Origin: Phaeovibrio sulfidiphilus
GTDB taxonomy: Bacteria > Pseudomonadota > Alphaproteobacteria > Rhodospirillales > Rhodospirillaceae
Assembly: GCF_014861485.1 (NCBI RefSeq)
Contig: NZ_JACZHT010000003.1
Coordinates: 1 to 64,000 of the forward strand
Reading direction: 5' to 3'
Length of the DNA: 64,000 bases
Under the pieces are notes generated by a model. That model was not told the DNA's origin. It did no database searches and saw nothing but the letters and a program-made list of their open reading frames with translations. The position numbers and the translations under genes were made by a program. Numbering within the stretch: position 1 is the stretch's first letter; every line of letters starts with the position of its first letter. This document shows, piece after piece, positions 1 to 8,046 of the stretch.

Positions 1-382
1 GCACCTCCCACGGGGGCCGCGCCCGCCTGTCCTGGCGCTGGTAGTCCCCTGTTCCGGGGCTCCCGCCCCGGACCTCGCACCGGAAATCCGCCCCCGCGTC
101 CCCGCGGGTCTCCCTCCCTCCCCTGCACCTCCCCGCCCCGACCCAACCGGTGTCAGACCTGCCTGCGTGCCATCCGCAGCGAAAACACAGGCAGGCAGCC
201 GCCCCGCCCCTGCCGGGCGGCAACGCGGCAAGCGCGGGCGAGCGAAGCCGTCCGCTGGCCGAAAGGCACGGGTTCCGGGGAGTTCAGGGGAGTCAGGGGA
301 TGAGGGTGTCTAACTTTTCGGAAAAGGGTGTCTAACCGGCATCCGGTTTTGTGCGCAACAGCCCATAACCCCTTAAGAAGAA
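1..382. other. Gene-free left edge of window
   Basis: No convincing gene is visible. Open frames here have low-complexity translations and no recognisable ribosome binding site. The only structure I see is a direct repeat of gggtgtctaac at 304-314 and 326-336 separated by an 11-base spacer that contains ttttcggaaaa, itself nearly palindromic. It resembles the ends of some insertion sequences, but no transposase is present in the window. Confidence 0.5.
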
Positions 383-459
383 TGGTGCGCCCTACAGGAT
401 TCGAACCTGTGACCTACGGCTTAGAAGGCCGTTGCTCTATCCAGCTGAGCTAAGGACGC
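383..459 (-). tRNA. tRNA-Arg (anticodon UCU)
   Basis: Read on the minus strand, the 77-base segment folds as a full cloverleaf. The acceptor stem starts GCGTCCT and closes with the pairing arm before an encoded CCA. The D arm carries AGCTCAGCTGGATAGAGC and the T arm carries GGTTCGAATCC. The anticodon loop reads CTTCTAA with anticodon TCT, which decodes AGA. It lies downstream of the NDUFS4-like gene and tRNA-Pro on the same strand. Confidence 0.95.
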
Positions 460-540
460 ATATCGGGGTCTGTCCGAGCGGGAAGACCCGGCGGGGCCGG
501 GTCAGCCGGGCCGCACCTTAAACGGATGCGGCGAACAGTT

Positions 541-840
541 TCAAGACACTTTTCGGAAGGCGAAGTTGTCGGCGTACGCGCGCTGGCGGAAGGCCCGGGT
601 CTGCACCGGGAGTTCCTCAACCACAAGGCGGTGCTTGCGCGCATAGTGGAGCGCCTGGTCGCGGGTCTCAAAGCGGAGCGTCACCTGGCGCGCCACGTCG
701 CGGGAGCCGCACCAGCCGGTCAGCGGATCGTTGACGCGCTGCCCGGTGGGCTCGAAGGTCAGCTGCCAGAGGCGGCTGTTCCCCGATGCGGACTGGGCCA
801 CACTGACGGACGGACGGGAAAGGCGGACACGTCGGGTCAT
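541..840 (-). CDS. NDUFS4-like complex I accessory subunit (ETC complex I family)
   Basis: The product is a 99-residue protein of the ETC complex I subunit family (PF04800), the bacterial counterpart of mitochondrial NDUFS4, a peripheral-arm accessory subunit of NADH:ubiquinone oxidoreductase. The recognisable core is the GW...S.D...QV.LRFETRDQAL segment around residues 42-63, followed by A.KH...Y/VEE and a C-terminal R..YADNF.F stretch typical of this family. The ATG at 838-840 is chosen because the upstream extension runs into tRNA-Pro. It sits alone between two tRNA genes, away from any nuo operon. The family is characteristic of Alphaproteobacteria, which supports the taxonomic call. Assignment rests on motif recognition only. 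Confidence 0.8.
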   Translation of the reverse strand: MTRRVRLSRPSVSVAQSASGNSRLWQLTFEPTGQRVNDPLTGWCGSRDVARQVTLRFETRDQALHYARKHRLVVEELPVQTRAFRQRAYADNFAFRKVS

Positions 841-922
841 AACAGTTCTCCAGCCTGGCGCAGGCGCCCCCTGTACCGGGAGCCACGACCAGGGCGAAAC
901 GGTGGGGGTCCGGCCCCGGTAC

Positions 923-1000
923 TGGTCGGGGCGAGAGGATTCGAACCTCCGGCATCCAGCTCCCAAAGCTGGCGCTCTACCTGGCTGAGCTACACCCCGA
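923..1000 (-). tRNA. tRNA-Pro (anticodon UGG)
   Basis: On the minus strand the 78-base gene shows acceptor stem TCGGGGT pairing with GCCCCGA, an encoded CCA, D arm TAGCTCAGCCAGGTAGA, T arm GGTTCGAATCC and anticodon loop TTTGGGA with anticodon TGG, decoding CCA. It lies directly upstream of the NDUFS4-like gene on the same strand. Confidence 0.95.
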
Positions 1001-1046
1001 CGGACGCTATTTCTTAAAACCTGTGTCCGGTGTTTGCAAGCAAAAG

Positions 1047-1116
1047 GACGCCCGGCGCGGGCAGGCAAAACGACGCCCGGAGCGGGCAGGCAAAACGACG
1101 CCCGGAGCGGGCCGGC
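1047..1116. repeat. 25-bp tandem direct repeat, about 2.8 copies
   Basis: Units begin at 1047, 1072 and 1097, each starting gacgcccgg, with the first two continuing through gcgggcaggcaaaac. The unit length is 25 bases, so it would not preserve a reading frame. It occupies the gap between tRNA-Pro and the next minus-strand gene. No role is apparent. Confidence 0.8.
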
Positions 1117-1174
1117 AGCTCGAGCCGGGCACTGGCCTGAAAAACCGCGCGAGACGCAGGCGGACAGAAGGCTC

Positions 1175-1504
1175 TCAGCCGCGCCGCCGCCCGCGGGCCT
1201 GCTCCAGAAGACGGGCGGCCCCGGTGCTCATGCGGTAGATGTAGGGGAAGTCGATCCGGAAGCCCTCGGACGGATGGCGGTCCGCCTTTCCCGCCCACAT
1301 GGGCTCCCCCACAAGAAGCTGGCGGCGGATCATCCGGTCCACCACCGCCCCGTCCCCCACAAAATGGCCCGAGCGCACATCGACGATATTGATCTCGGGC
1401 CAGAGGTTGTCGCCGGGGCGAAGGCCCGGAAACGGGGTGCCCTCAAGAATGCGGCACTCCTCCTCGGTCAGGGGTTCCAGATCGGCGGTCTCCGTTTCGG
1501 ACAT
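1175..1504 (-). CDS. Small hypothetical protein, 109 aa
   Basis: I do not recognise a family. The 109-residue product starts at an ATG (1502-1504) preceded by an AGGAGA-like ribosome binding site. It begins acidic (SETETADLEPLTEEE), carries a central segment with NLWPEINIVDVRSGHFVGDG and a DRMIRRQLLVGEPMW stretch, and ends in a basic tail (QARGRRRG). There is no signal peptide or membrane segment, so it is probably cytosolic. The composition is balanced and protein-like, unlike the Arg/Pro-rich translations of spurious frames in this GC-rich DNA. It lies 67 bases downstream of the DUF192 gene on the same strand and may share its transcript. Confidence 0.65.
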   Translation of the reverse strand: MSETETADLEPLTEEECRILEGTPFPGLRPGDNLWPEINIVDVRSGHFVGDGAVVDRMIRRQLLVGEPMWAGKADRHPSEGFRIDFPYIYRMSTGAARLLEQARGRRRG

Positions 1505-1571
1505 CGGAAGGGGTCTCCTGCTGGGACAATCTCCCCGGGAGGGATGCTCCCGGGCGGGCGGGCGCGCCGGC

Positions 1572-2240
1572 TCAGGGCGCGCTGTCGGGGTGTGAACGCA
1601 CGCGGGAGGCGGGCCCCGCGTCGGGTGACGGAACCGGCGGCGGGCGGCGGCGCATGTCCTCGGGTGTCGCCCCCAGAAGCGGATGGAGCACCCGGTCCCC
1701 GGGCTCGATGGACAACAGATCGGTGGTTCCCGCCCCCAGTTCCAGCACCGCGCGGGCGGGCTCGGGGGACATGATCAGCATCTCGCTCTCGGGAGTCGTC
1801 TTGCGCACGATGTGAAGGACAATGCCGTCACGGCTGAGAAACAGCATGTCCAGGGAGATGGGCGTGTTTTTCATCCACATGGTCCGGGGCTGGTCGTCCT
1901 CCCAGACGAACAGCATGCCCTCGTCCGCGCCCAGGCTCGTGCGGTACATCAGCCCCAGGGAGCGCAAGGTGGGGGTCGTGGCCTCCTCCACAAGGAAGGG
2001 GAGCTTGCGACCGTCCCAGCACTCGATCAGCAGATCGGACTTCTCGAACGGGCTCAGAACCTCGGGGGCAGGAGCGGGGGCGCCCGTCCCGGTCCCGGCT
2101 CCGGCATCAGCCCCGGAGCCCGAGCCCCGGGCAGACGCGGCACCGGGTGCGCAGGCAAGGGCCGCGCACAACAGGACGGCAGGGGCCGACCTGCGGGCCG
2201 CCTCCAGCGCCCGGAACCCCAAAGACCGTGAGTGTGCCAT
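1572..2240 (-). CDS. Secreted DUF192 family protein
   Basis: The product is a 222-residue exported protein with a DUF192 (PF02643) domain, a family of uncharacterised small beta-rich secreted proteins common in Proteobacteria and Archaea. An N-terminal signal peptide is visible (basic start, then a hydrophobic run PAVLLCAALACAPGAASA), followed by an Ala/Gly/Pro-rich linker to about residue 60. The DUF192 core follows: F.VEEATTP..RS.GLMYR, then MLFVWEDD, then the hallmark MWMKNTPISLDMLFL, and GDRVLHP near the end. The ATG at 2238-2240 is used because translation further upstream is implausible before the signal peptide. It is divergent from bioB with a 155-bp intergenic region. The function of the family is unknown. 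Confidence 0.85.
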   Translation of the reverse strand: MAHSRSLGFRALEAARRSAPAVLLCAALACAPGAASARGSGSGADAGAGTGTGAPAPAPEVLSPFEKSDLLIECWDGRKLPFLVEEATTPTLRSLGLMYRTSLGADEGMLFVWEDDQPRTMWMKNTPISLDMLFLSRDGIVLHIVRKTTPESEMLIMSPEPARAVLELGAGTTDLLSIEPGDRVLHPLLGATPEDMRRRPPPVPSPDAGPASRVRSHPDSAP

Positions 2241-2395
2241 GGATGCCTCCCTGTGTGTGCACCGGCGGTCGGGACAGCTTTTGCGGCAGAACCGTGATAT
2301 TGTCCCGCAGCGGATCACGCTCCCTTGTTTATCGCCTCCGGGTGCGCTACCTCAAGACCGGATTTCCCCAAAAAAAATACCGGAGCACACCAGCC

Positions 2396-3364
2396 ATGCC
2401 CAGCCTTCTGGACACGACAACGCATAAGGACCGTACCGGCCTGTCGCGGGATGGTGCACTGAAACTCGCCCGGGACACGGATCTCGACGCGCTGCTGGAC
2501 AGCGCCAACGCTCTGAGAATCCAGAACTTTTCAAACCGGATCGAACTCTGCGCCATCATCAACGCAAAAAGCGGAAACTGCAACATGGACTGCCGTTTCT
2601 GCTCCCAGGCGAAGGGGTCGCAAGCGCCCATCGCCACGTTCGACCTGTACGAGGAGGAGGAGCTCCGGGAACGGCTGTCCGCTCTCGGACGCCTGCCGGT
2701 GACCAACATCGGCATTGTGACCAGCGGCAGCGCGCTTTCGGGCGCCGAGTTCGAGCGGGTCCGAAGCATCATCGAGACCCTGCCCGCCGAGCTCCAGGGG
2801 CGGGTCTGCGGCTCTCTCGGGCGCCTGGACCAGGAGCACCTCGAGAGCCTCAGGGACGCGGGCATCTCCCGCTACCATCACAACATGGAAACCTCGGAAC
2901 GCCACTACGCCGAGATCTGCACCACCCAGACCTGGGAAAGCCGGATGCGGACCGTGCGCCGGGCCCTGAAGACGGGCATTCCCGTGTGCTCGGGGGGCCT
3001 GTTCGGCATGGGCGAGACCTGGGAGGACCGGATCGACCTTGCCTTCCGCCTGCGTGACGAGGGCGTGGACAACATCCCCGTCAACTTCCTGACGGCCCAC
3101 TCGGGCACGGCCCTTGGCGACATGCCGAAGATGGCCCCCGAGGAGGCCCTGCGCATCATTGCCCTTCTGCGCCACATCCTGCCGGCGGCCACCTTGCGCA
3201 TCTGCGGCGGCCGCCCGGCGGTTCTGGGAGACCGCCAGAGGGACATGTTCCGGGCGGGCGCCAACGCGCTCATGACCGGGGACTACCTCACCACCCGGGG
3301 CTCGGCCCTGGTCGAGGACCTGGACCTCATCGCAGGCCAGGGACTGGAGGTGGCCACCCCATGA
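2396..3364 (+). CDS. bioB: Biotin synthase (radical SAM), atypical auxiliary-cluster ligands
   Basis: BioB inserts sulfur into dethiobiotin to form biotin. The 322-residue protein has the radical SAM cluster motif CNMDCRFC (C62, C66, C69), an [13 protein letters not shown]-binding stretch after C198, and NIPVNFL near residue 226. Compared with E. coli BioB, the [2Fe-2S] ligands C128 and C188 have counterparts at C138 and C198, and the bridging Arg260 matches R268. The C97 position is not a cysteine: the matching segment reads [11 protein letters not shown] (about residue 109). An extra cysteine, C270, follows R268 in LRICGGR. This resembles the BioB type reported from anaerobes with a different auxiliary cluster. 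The ATG at 2396 fits the family N-terminus. The stop overlaps bioDA by ATGA, so the two are translationally coupled. Confidence 0.92.
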   Translation: MPSLLDTTTHKDRTGLSRDGALKLARDTDLDALLDSANALRIQNFSNRIELCAIINAKSGNCNMDCRFCSQAKGSQAPIATFDLYEEEELRERLSALGRLPVTNIGIVTSGSALSGAEFERVRSIIETLPAELQGRVCGSLGRLDQEHLESLRDAGISRYHHNMETSERHYAEICTTQTWESRMRTVRRALKTGIPVCSGGLFGMGETWEDRIDLAFRLRDEGVDNIPVNFLTAHSGTALGDMPKMAPEEALRIIALLRHILPAATLRICGGRPAVLGDRQRDMFRAGANALMTGDYLTTRGSALVEDLDLIAGQGLEVATP

Positions 3365-5550
3365 GGGGCGTGATTGTCACAGGCACGGACACGGGGGTCG
3401 GCAAGACCCTCGTCACCGCCGCCCTTCTGCGCGCCCTGGCCACGGTTCTGCCGGAGGGGACGACCCTGCGCGGCGTGAAGATCGTGCAGACCGGTGTCGC
3501 GCCGGAGGACGGGGACCGGCACGCGGACGCGGCCGTCTACGGGCAGGCCACCGCCGCCCTGGTGGCTCCCGCCCGGTGCCTGCCCCCGGTGACGCTGCAC
3601 CGCTTCGCGCTGCCCGCCTCACCCCATCTGGCCGCCCAAAGCGAGGGCCAAACCCTGGATGTGGAGAGCCTGAGCCGGGAGATCGCGGAGCTCGCCGCCT
3701 CCTGTGATGTCCTGGTGATCGAGGGGGCCGGTGGACTGATGGTCCCCCTGAACGACCGGGAAACCCTGCTGGACCTGATGAGAGCCCTGGACCTGCCGGT
3801 GGTGCTTGTGGCGCCGAACCGGCTGGGCACCATCAGCCAGACCCTGGTGGCCGCCGACACCCTGGCCCGCCACGGGCTTGAGACCGCCGGAATTGTGCTG
3901 AACCGCCCCGGGCCCGGCGAGGCACCGGAAGACGACACGGCTGCCCGCGTGCGCGACCACAACCGCGAGGCCATTGCCCGGCACTCGGGACTGGGGGACC
4001 GGGTTCTGGAGATCCCGTTTCTGGATCCCCTGCCCGACCACCTTTCGGCCCCCCGTTCTGCACCGAACGGGACCGGCGCCGGGGCGTCCTCCGGCAGTGA
4101 CCGCGACAACGGCCGGACGGCCGGCAGCGAAACGGGCGCCGGGGCCGCGGGCACGGATCCCCTTGCGGCCCTTCTGGAGCCCCTGGCCCGGGCTCTTGTC
4201 CGTCCGCAGGCCCCCCCCCGCACCGGCGAGTTGGCGTCCTTCGACCGCGATCACCTCTGGCACCCCTACACCTCGAGCACCCACCCGCTTCCGGTGTTTC
4301 CCGTGCGCCGCGCGGCAGGCACCCGCATCGTCCTTGAGGACGGGCGCTCCCTGGTGGACGGCATGTCCTCCTGGTGGTCTGCGGTGCACGGCTACTCGCA
4401 CCCGAAGCTGGTGCGAGCCCTGCACCGGCAGGCGGCGCGCATGTCCCACGTGATGTTCGGGGGCCTGACCCATGACCCGGCGGTCTCCCTGGGGCAGAGG
4501 CTCCTGTCCCTGGTTCCCCCGGCGCTGAACCGGATCTTCTATGCGGACTCCGGCTCGGTGGCTGTGGAGGTTGCCCTCAAGATGGCGCTCCAGTACCGCA
4601 TGAGCCGGGGCGAAACCGGCCGGAACCGGTTCCTTGCGCTTAGGGGCGGCTACCACGGAGACACCACCGGCGCCATGTCGGTGTGCGATCCGGTCACGGG
4701 AATGCACGGCCTGTTCACCGGGCTTCTGGCCCGGCAGGTGTTCATCGAGCGGCCGTCCTGCCGCTTTGACGCCCCCTTTGATCCCGCCAGCCTGGAGCCC
4801 CTTCGTACCGCCCTCGCGCAGCACGGGGACACCCTGACAGCGCTGATCGTGGAGCCCGTTGTCCAGGGCGCCGGCGGCATGTGGTTCTACCACCCGCAGT
4901 GGCTCCGGGAGGCCCGGGAGCTGTGCTCGCAGCACGGCCTGCTGCTCATTTTCGACGAGATCGCCACCGGCTTCGGCCGTACCGGCGAGATGTTCGCCCT
5001 CCGGCATGCGGACGTGGTGCCCGACATCCTGTGCCTGGGCAAGGCGCTCACCGGCGGCACCATGACCCTTTCCGCGACCCTGTGCACCGACGACGTCGCG
5101 CAGACCGTCTCACGGGACGGAGGCTGCCTCATGCACGGCCCGACCTTCATGGGCAACCCGCTGGCCTGCGCCGTGGCCGAGGCCAGCCTGTCCCTTCTGG
5201 TGTCCGGCCCCTGGCAGGAAACGGTTCGCGACCTGGAGCGGCTCCTGCGCCAGGAACTGGAGCCCCTGGCCGCCCTCACGGGCACGGTCCGGGACGTGCG
5301 GGTTCTGGGCGCCATCGGCGTCGTGGAGCTGGAACACCCCGTGGACATGGCGCCCCTCCAGGCCTTTTTCGTTGAGAACGGAGTCTGGATCCGGCCCTTC
5401 GGCCGCCTGGTCTACGTGATGCCGCCCTTTGTCTCCAGCGCCGACGACATCGCCCGCCTGGGCGCCGCGATCCGGGCCGCCGTCACGGCCGAGGCCCGCC
5501 AGCCCGGCACCTTCACCCGCCCGGCACCGGGAGCGTCCGATGGCTCCTGA
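3361..5550 (+). CDS. bioDA: Fused dethiobiotin synthetase / DAPA aminotransferase
   Basis: This single 729-residue protein joins two consecutive biotin enzymes. Residues 1 to about 225 are BioD, which makes dethiobiotin from DAPA, CO2 and ATP, with P-loop GTDTGVGKT at 8-16 and the [12 protein letters not shown] motif. A low-complexity linker rich in Gly/Ala/Ser covers about 226-275. The rest is BioA, the SAM-dependent KAPA aminotransferase of PLP fold type I, starting [11 protein letters not shown] and including [12 protein letters not shown], the [12 protein letters not shown] motif and the PLP lysine K561 in CLGKALTGG. Here BioD precedes BioA, as in plant and fungal BIO3-BIO1. The start overlaps bioB by four bases. 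No bioF, bioC or bioH lies nearby. Confidence 0.93.
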   Translation: MRGVIVTGTDTGVGKTLVTAALLRALATVLPEGTTLRGVKIVQTGVAPEDGDRHADAAVYGQATAALVAPARCLPPVTLHRFALPASPHLAAQSEGQTLDVESLSREIAELAASCDVLVIEGAGGLMVPLNDRETLLDLMRALDLPVVLVAPNRLGTISQTLVAADTLARHGLETAGIVLNRPGPGEAPEDDTAARVRDHNREAIARHSGLGDRVLEIPFLDPLPDHLSAPRSAPNGTGAGASSGSDRDNGRTAGSETGAGAAGTDPLAALLEPLARALVRPQAPPRTGELASFDRDHLWHPYTSSTHPLPVFPVRRAAGTRIVLEDGRSLVDGMSSWWSAVHGYSHPKLVRALHRQAARMSHVMFGGLTHDPAVSLGQRLLSLVPPALNRIFYADSGSVAVEVALKMALQYRMSRGETGRNRFLALRGGYHGDTTGAMSVCDPVTGMHGLFTGLLARQVFIERPSCRFDAPFDPASLEPLRTALAQHGDTLTALIVEPVVQGAGGMWFYHPQWLREARELCSQHGLLLIFDEIATGFGRTGEMFALRHADVVPDILCLGKALTGGTMTLSATLCTDDVAQTVSRDGGCLMHGPTFMGNPLACAVAEASLSLLVSGPWQETVRDLERLLRQELEPLAALTGTVRDVRVLGAIGVVELEHPVDMAPLQAFFVENGVWIRPFGRLVYVMPPFVSSADDIARLGAAIRAAVTAEARQPGTFTRPAPGASDGS

Positions 5551-5965
5551 CAGCGACGACGATGAGCTGGACCCCTGCGTCCTGCAACGTGCCCTTGGCC
5601 TCCTGTCCGAGCGGGGATACGGCCCGGCCCGGAACCGGGGCACCGCGGCAGCCAGCCTGATCCTGGACGGGGTCACGCTGGACAGCCTTGTGGAACTGGG
5701 GGAAAGTCGGGGAGCCACGGGGATCCGGCGACGGCTCCGGCGCGGCGTTCCGGTCTCGGACATCCCGGCGTATCCGTTCCTGATCGTCTTCAAGGACCGC
5801 TCCGCCGCCCTTGTCGAGGGAATCACCGGGGGCCCGGACGGCAGCGCCGCCACCTTCCTGATCCGGGAGGAGCGCGACGACGGGACCACCGCCGACGGCC
5901 CCCTGTCCATGGACTGGGACGATCTGGAGGCCGTGTGGGAGGGGGACGCGCTGTTCTACCTCTAG
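5540..5965 (+). CDS. Stand-alone C39 peptidase-like (CLD) domain protein, tentative
   Basis: The 141-residue product starts at ATG 5540 and overlaps the end of bioDA by 11 bases, implying co-translation. Its pattern resembles the degenerate C39-like domain at the N-terminus of type I secretion ABC transporters. It shows a helix with [11 protein letters not shown], an [20 protein letters not shown] stretch (beta strand before the LIVFKD hairpin), then AALVEGI, and a closing [16 protein letters not shown]13 lies at the spacing expected for the catalytic cysteine, but the catalytic histidine position appears to be serine in [10 protein letters not shown], so it is probably inactive. No transporter domain follows and no secretion gene is nearby. 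The resemblance is by eye; a function in biotin metabolism is not implied. Confidence 0.6.
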   Translation: MAPDSDDDELDPCVLQRALGLLSERGYGPARNRGTAAASLILDGVTLDSLVELGESRGATGIRRRLRRGVPVSDIPAYPFLIVFKDRSAALVEGITGGPDGSAATFLIREERDDGTTADGPLSMDWDDLEAVWEGDALFYL

Positions 5966-6291
5966 AAAGGGCCCGGCGGCTGTGAGACACTGCCGCTCCG
6001 GGCACGCTCGGACGCACCCGGTCACGCTGACGGGACCGCACCCGGCGCCCGGAAAGGCGGGTGGCCGCCAGCGCACCCACCCAAAGCCCCGCCAACAGGC
6101 TCAGCCATAATCAGCGCAAGCGCTGGCCCCAGAGCGCCAATGCCCGACACCACGCCCACCGCCGTTCGGCGAACCAGTCCGCGCCTCCCGGCGCCATCAC
6201 GCCGCGCCGCCCTACACGATCACCCGCCGCGCCCGCACCAGGGCTCCCGCCTCCCAACGCCCCCTCCCCCTACTGCTTTTTGGACCTGCCC
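5966..6291. other. Intergenic gap before tsaE
   Basis: No gene is supported. The stretch is GC- and CCG-rich with no clear promoter hexamers or terminator. In-frame sequence upstream of the chosen tsaE start is low-complexity Pro/Ala/Arg and does not match the family. Confidence 0.5.
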
Positions 6292-6816
6292 ATGCTGCCC
6301 GAGACCACGCCCCCGCCCCGTCCCCGCCTTCTCCTGCCGGACCAGGACGCCACCGAGCGGCTGGGCGCTGTGCTGGCCCGCCACTCCCGGCCGGGCGACG
6401 TGTTCGCCCTGTGGGGTGACCTCGGCGCGGGAAAATCCACGCTGGCCCGGGCCTTTGTGCGGGCCCTGACCGGACCGGACGAGGACGTTCCCAGCCCCAC
6501 GTACACCCTGGTCCAGACCTACGAGCCCCACGATCCGGAGCGCGCCCTGATCTGGCACTTTGATTTCTACCGCCTGGAGGATCCGGACGAGGCCCCGGCC
6601 CTGGACATCGATGATGCCTTCAGCCTGGGGGTGTCGCTCCTGGAATGGCCCGGACAGCTGGGCCCCCACCTTCCGTCCCGGCGCCTTGATATCGTTCTTG
6701 ATCTTTCCCCGGACGGAGCGGACAATCCCGGTTTGCGCACGGCAACGCTCGAGCCCCACGGGGCGTCCTGGGCGTCCCGGCTCCCGGTTCTCCTGACGGC
6801 TTTCGAGGACACATGA
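6292..6816 (+). CDS. tsaE: tRNA t6A biosynthesis ATPase TsaE
   Basis: TsaE is the ATPase of the TsaB-TsaD-TsaE complex that makes N6-threonylcarbamoyladenosine at position 37 of ANN-decoding tRNAs. The 174-residue product has the Walker A motif GDLGAGKST at residues 42-50, followed by LARAFVRAL, then the family signature SPTYTLVQTYE and HFDFYRLEDPDE, and the EWPGQLG motif. The length matches the family with a short C-terminal extension. The start is ATG 6292, just before the Pro-rich lead into the conserved core. The stop overlaps the start of amgK (ATGA at 6813-6816). A tsaE-amgK-murU order is common in Alphaproteobacteria. Confidence 0.93.
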   Translation: MLPETTPPPRPRLLLPDQDATERLGAVLARHSRPGDVFALWGDLGAGKSTLARAFVRALTGPDEDVPSPTYTLVQTYEPHDPERALIWHFDFYRLEDPDEAPALDIDDAFSLGVSLLEWPGQLGPHLPSRRLDIVLDLSPDGADNPGLRTATLEPHGASWASRLPVLLTAFEDT

Positions 6817-7883
6817 TGGAAAACGCCGCCCTTCTGGCAGACGACCCGGCAAACGGGGACGAGGAAACGGACCGCATGGACGAAATCGCCGCGTTCCTGG
6901 CCGACGCCGGCTGGGGAGCGGCCCCGTGCGTCCCCCTGGCCGCGGACGCGAGCTTCCGGCGCTACTTCCGCCTGGTCCGGCCGGACGGGGCCCGGGCCGT
7001 GCTGATGGACGCCCCTCCGCCGCTGGAGGACGTGCGCCCGTTCATGCACCTGTCCGCCCACCTGACCACACTGGGGCTCTCGGTGCCCCGGGTCAGCGCC
7101 TCGGACACGGACGCGGGCTTCCTGCTGCTGGACGACCTGGGAGACGACACCTTCCGGGTGCTCCTGAACGCGGGCCGCGATCCGGAGGCCCTGTTTGGCC
7201 TGGCCGTGGACGCCCTTGCTTACCTCCACGGCCTGCCTCCGGAGCGGTCCATCCCGGCCGACCTGCCCGCCTATGACACCGCGGCCCTGACCCGGGAGGC
7301 CATGCTCTTTGCCGAGTGGTACCTTCCCGCGGTGGGCATGCCCCCGTCTCCCGGCGCGCTTGCGGACTTCCGGGATATCTGGGCCAAACTCTCCGATGCG
7401 GCAAACGATGTGCCCCAGACCCTGGTGCTGCGGGATGTCCACGTGGACAACCTGATGCTGAAGGCCGGGGAAACCGGGCTGCGCCAGTGTGCCTTCCTGG
7501 ACTTCCAGGACGCTCTGGGCGGGCCGGTAACCTACGACATCATGAGCCTCCTCGAGGACCGCTACGACCTGCCCGCCGTGGTCAAGCAGCGGCTCCGCCA
7601 GCGCTACCTGACCGGAACGCAGCGCTCCCTGGATCCGGAGACCTTCGAGACCAGCTACGCCATCCTCACGGCCCAGCGGCACATCAAGGTGATCGGGGTC
7701 TTCACCCGGCTGGACCGGCGGGATTCCAAACCCGCCTACCTGCAGGACATCCCCCGGCGCTGGAGGCTCCTGGACGCGGCCCTGGGCCATCCGATCCTGT
7801 CCGAGCTGGCCGACTGGATCGCCACCAACGCGCCCGCGCCCGACGCCCGCGCCGTCAGCCCGCACGACACAGCCGCACCCTGA
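6813..7883 (+). CDS. amgK: N-acetylmuramate/N-acetylglucosamine anomeric kinase
   Basis: AmgK phosphorylates the anomeric hydroxyl of MurNAc (and GlcNAc) to feed the cell-wall recycling shortcut that bypasses de novo UDP-MurNAc synthesis and so confers intrinsic fosfomycin tolerance in species that have it. The 356-residue protein has the aminoglycoside-phosphotransferase fold: an N-lobe with DASFRRYFRL, a LLDDLGDDTFR hinge motif, the catalytic loop LRDVHVDNLML and the metal-binding FLDFQDA. The start is ATG 6813 overlapping tsaE, with a second in-frame ATG three bases on. The next gene, murU, is the enzyme that uses its product, which strongly supports the specific call over a generic phosphotransferase. 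Confidence 0.88.
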   Translation: MMENAALLADDPANGDEETDRMDEIAAFLADAGWGAAPCVPLAADASFRRYFRLVRPDGARAVLMDAPPPLEDVRPFMHLSAHLTTLGLSVPRVSASDTDAGFLLLDDLGDDTFRVLLNAGRDPEALFGLAVDALAYLHGLPPERSIPADLPAYDTAALTREAMLFAEWYLPAVGMPPSPGALADFRDIWAKLSDAANDVPQTLVLRDVHVDNLMLKAGETGLRQCAFLDFQDALGGPVTYDIMSLLEDRYDLPAVVKQRLRQRYLTGTQRSLDPETFETSYAILTAQRHIKVIGVFTRLDRRDSKPAYLQDIPRRWRLLDAALGHPILSELADWIATNAPAPDARAVSPHDTAAP

Positions 7884-7924
7884 CCCCGTTCCAGGATTTT
7901 TTGGCCTTTCCGGTACCCGCGCAC

Positions 7925-7947
7925 CCGGACACCCCAGTGGTGTCCGG
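7925..7947. other. Perfect 9-bp inverted repeat between amgK and murU
   Basis: The arms ccggacacc and ggtgtccgg pair perfectly around a 5-base loop (ccagt). It begins 42 bases after the amgK stop and lacks a following T-run, so it may be a Rho-dependent pausing or mRNA-stabilising hairpin or an operator. A similar hairpin follows murU at 8824. Confidence 0.5.
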
Positions 7948-7975
7948 AGGCGGTCCTGTGTTCGGGAAACTCATC

Positions 7976-8005
7976 TTGCGCCCGCGCCACAGCCAACCCT
8001 ATTAT
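7976..8005 (+). promoter_or_regulatory. Possible sigma70-type promoter of murU
   Basis: TTGCGC (7976-7981) and TATTAT (8000-8005) are separated by 18 bases and lie about 42 bases upstream of the murU ATG, in an otherwise GC-rich gap. Match quality is moderate and no transcript evidence is available. Confidence 0.3.
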
Positions 8006-8046
8006 CGGTGTTTGGAGGCGAAACAACTAAAAGAAAGGGCCGAACC

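Noticed and set aside
150-335. Short open frame at the left edge
   Set aside because: Arg/Pro/Gly-rich composition, no ribosome binding site and overlap with the direct repeat at 304-336.
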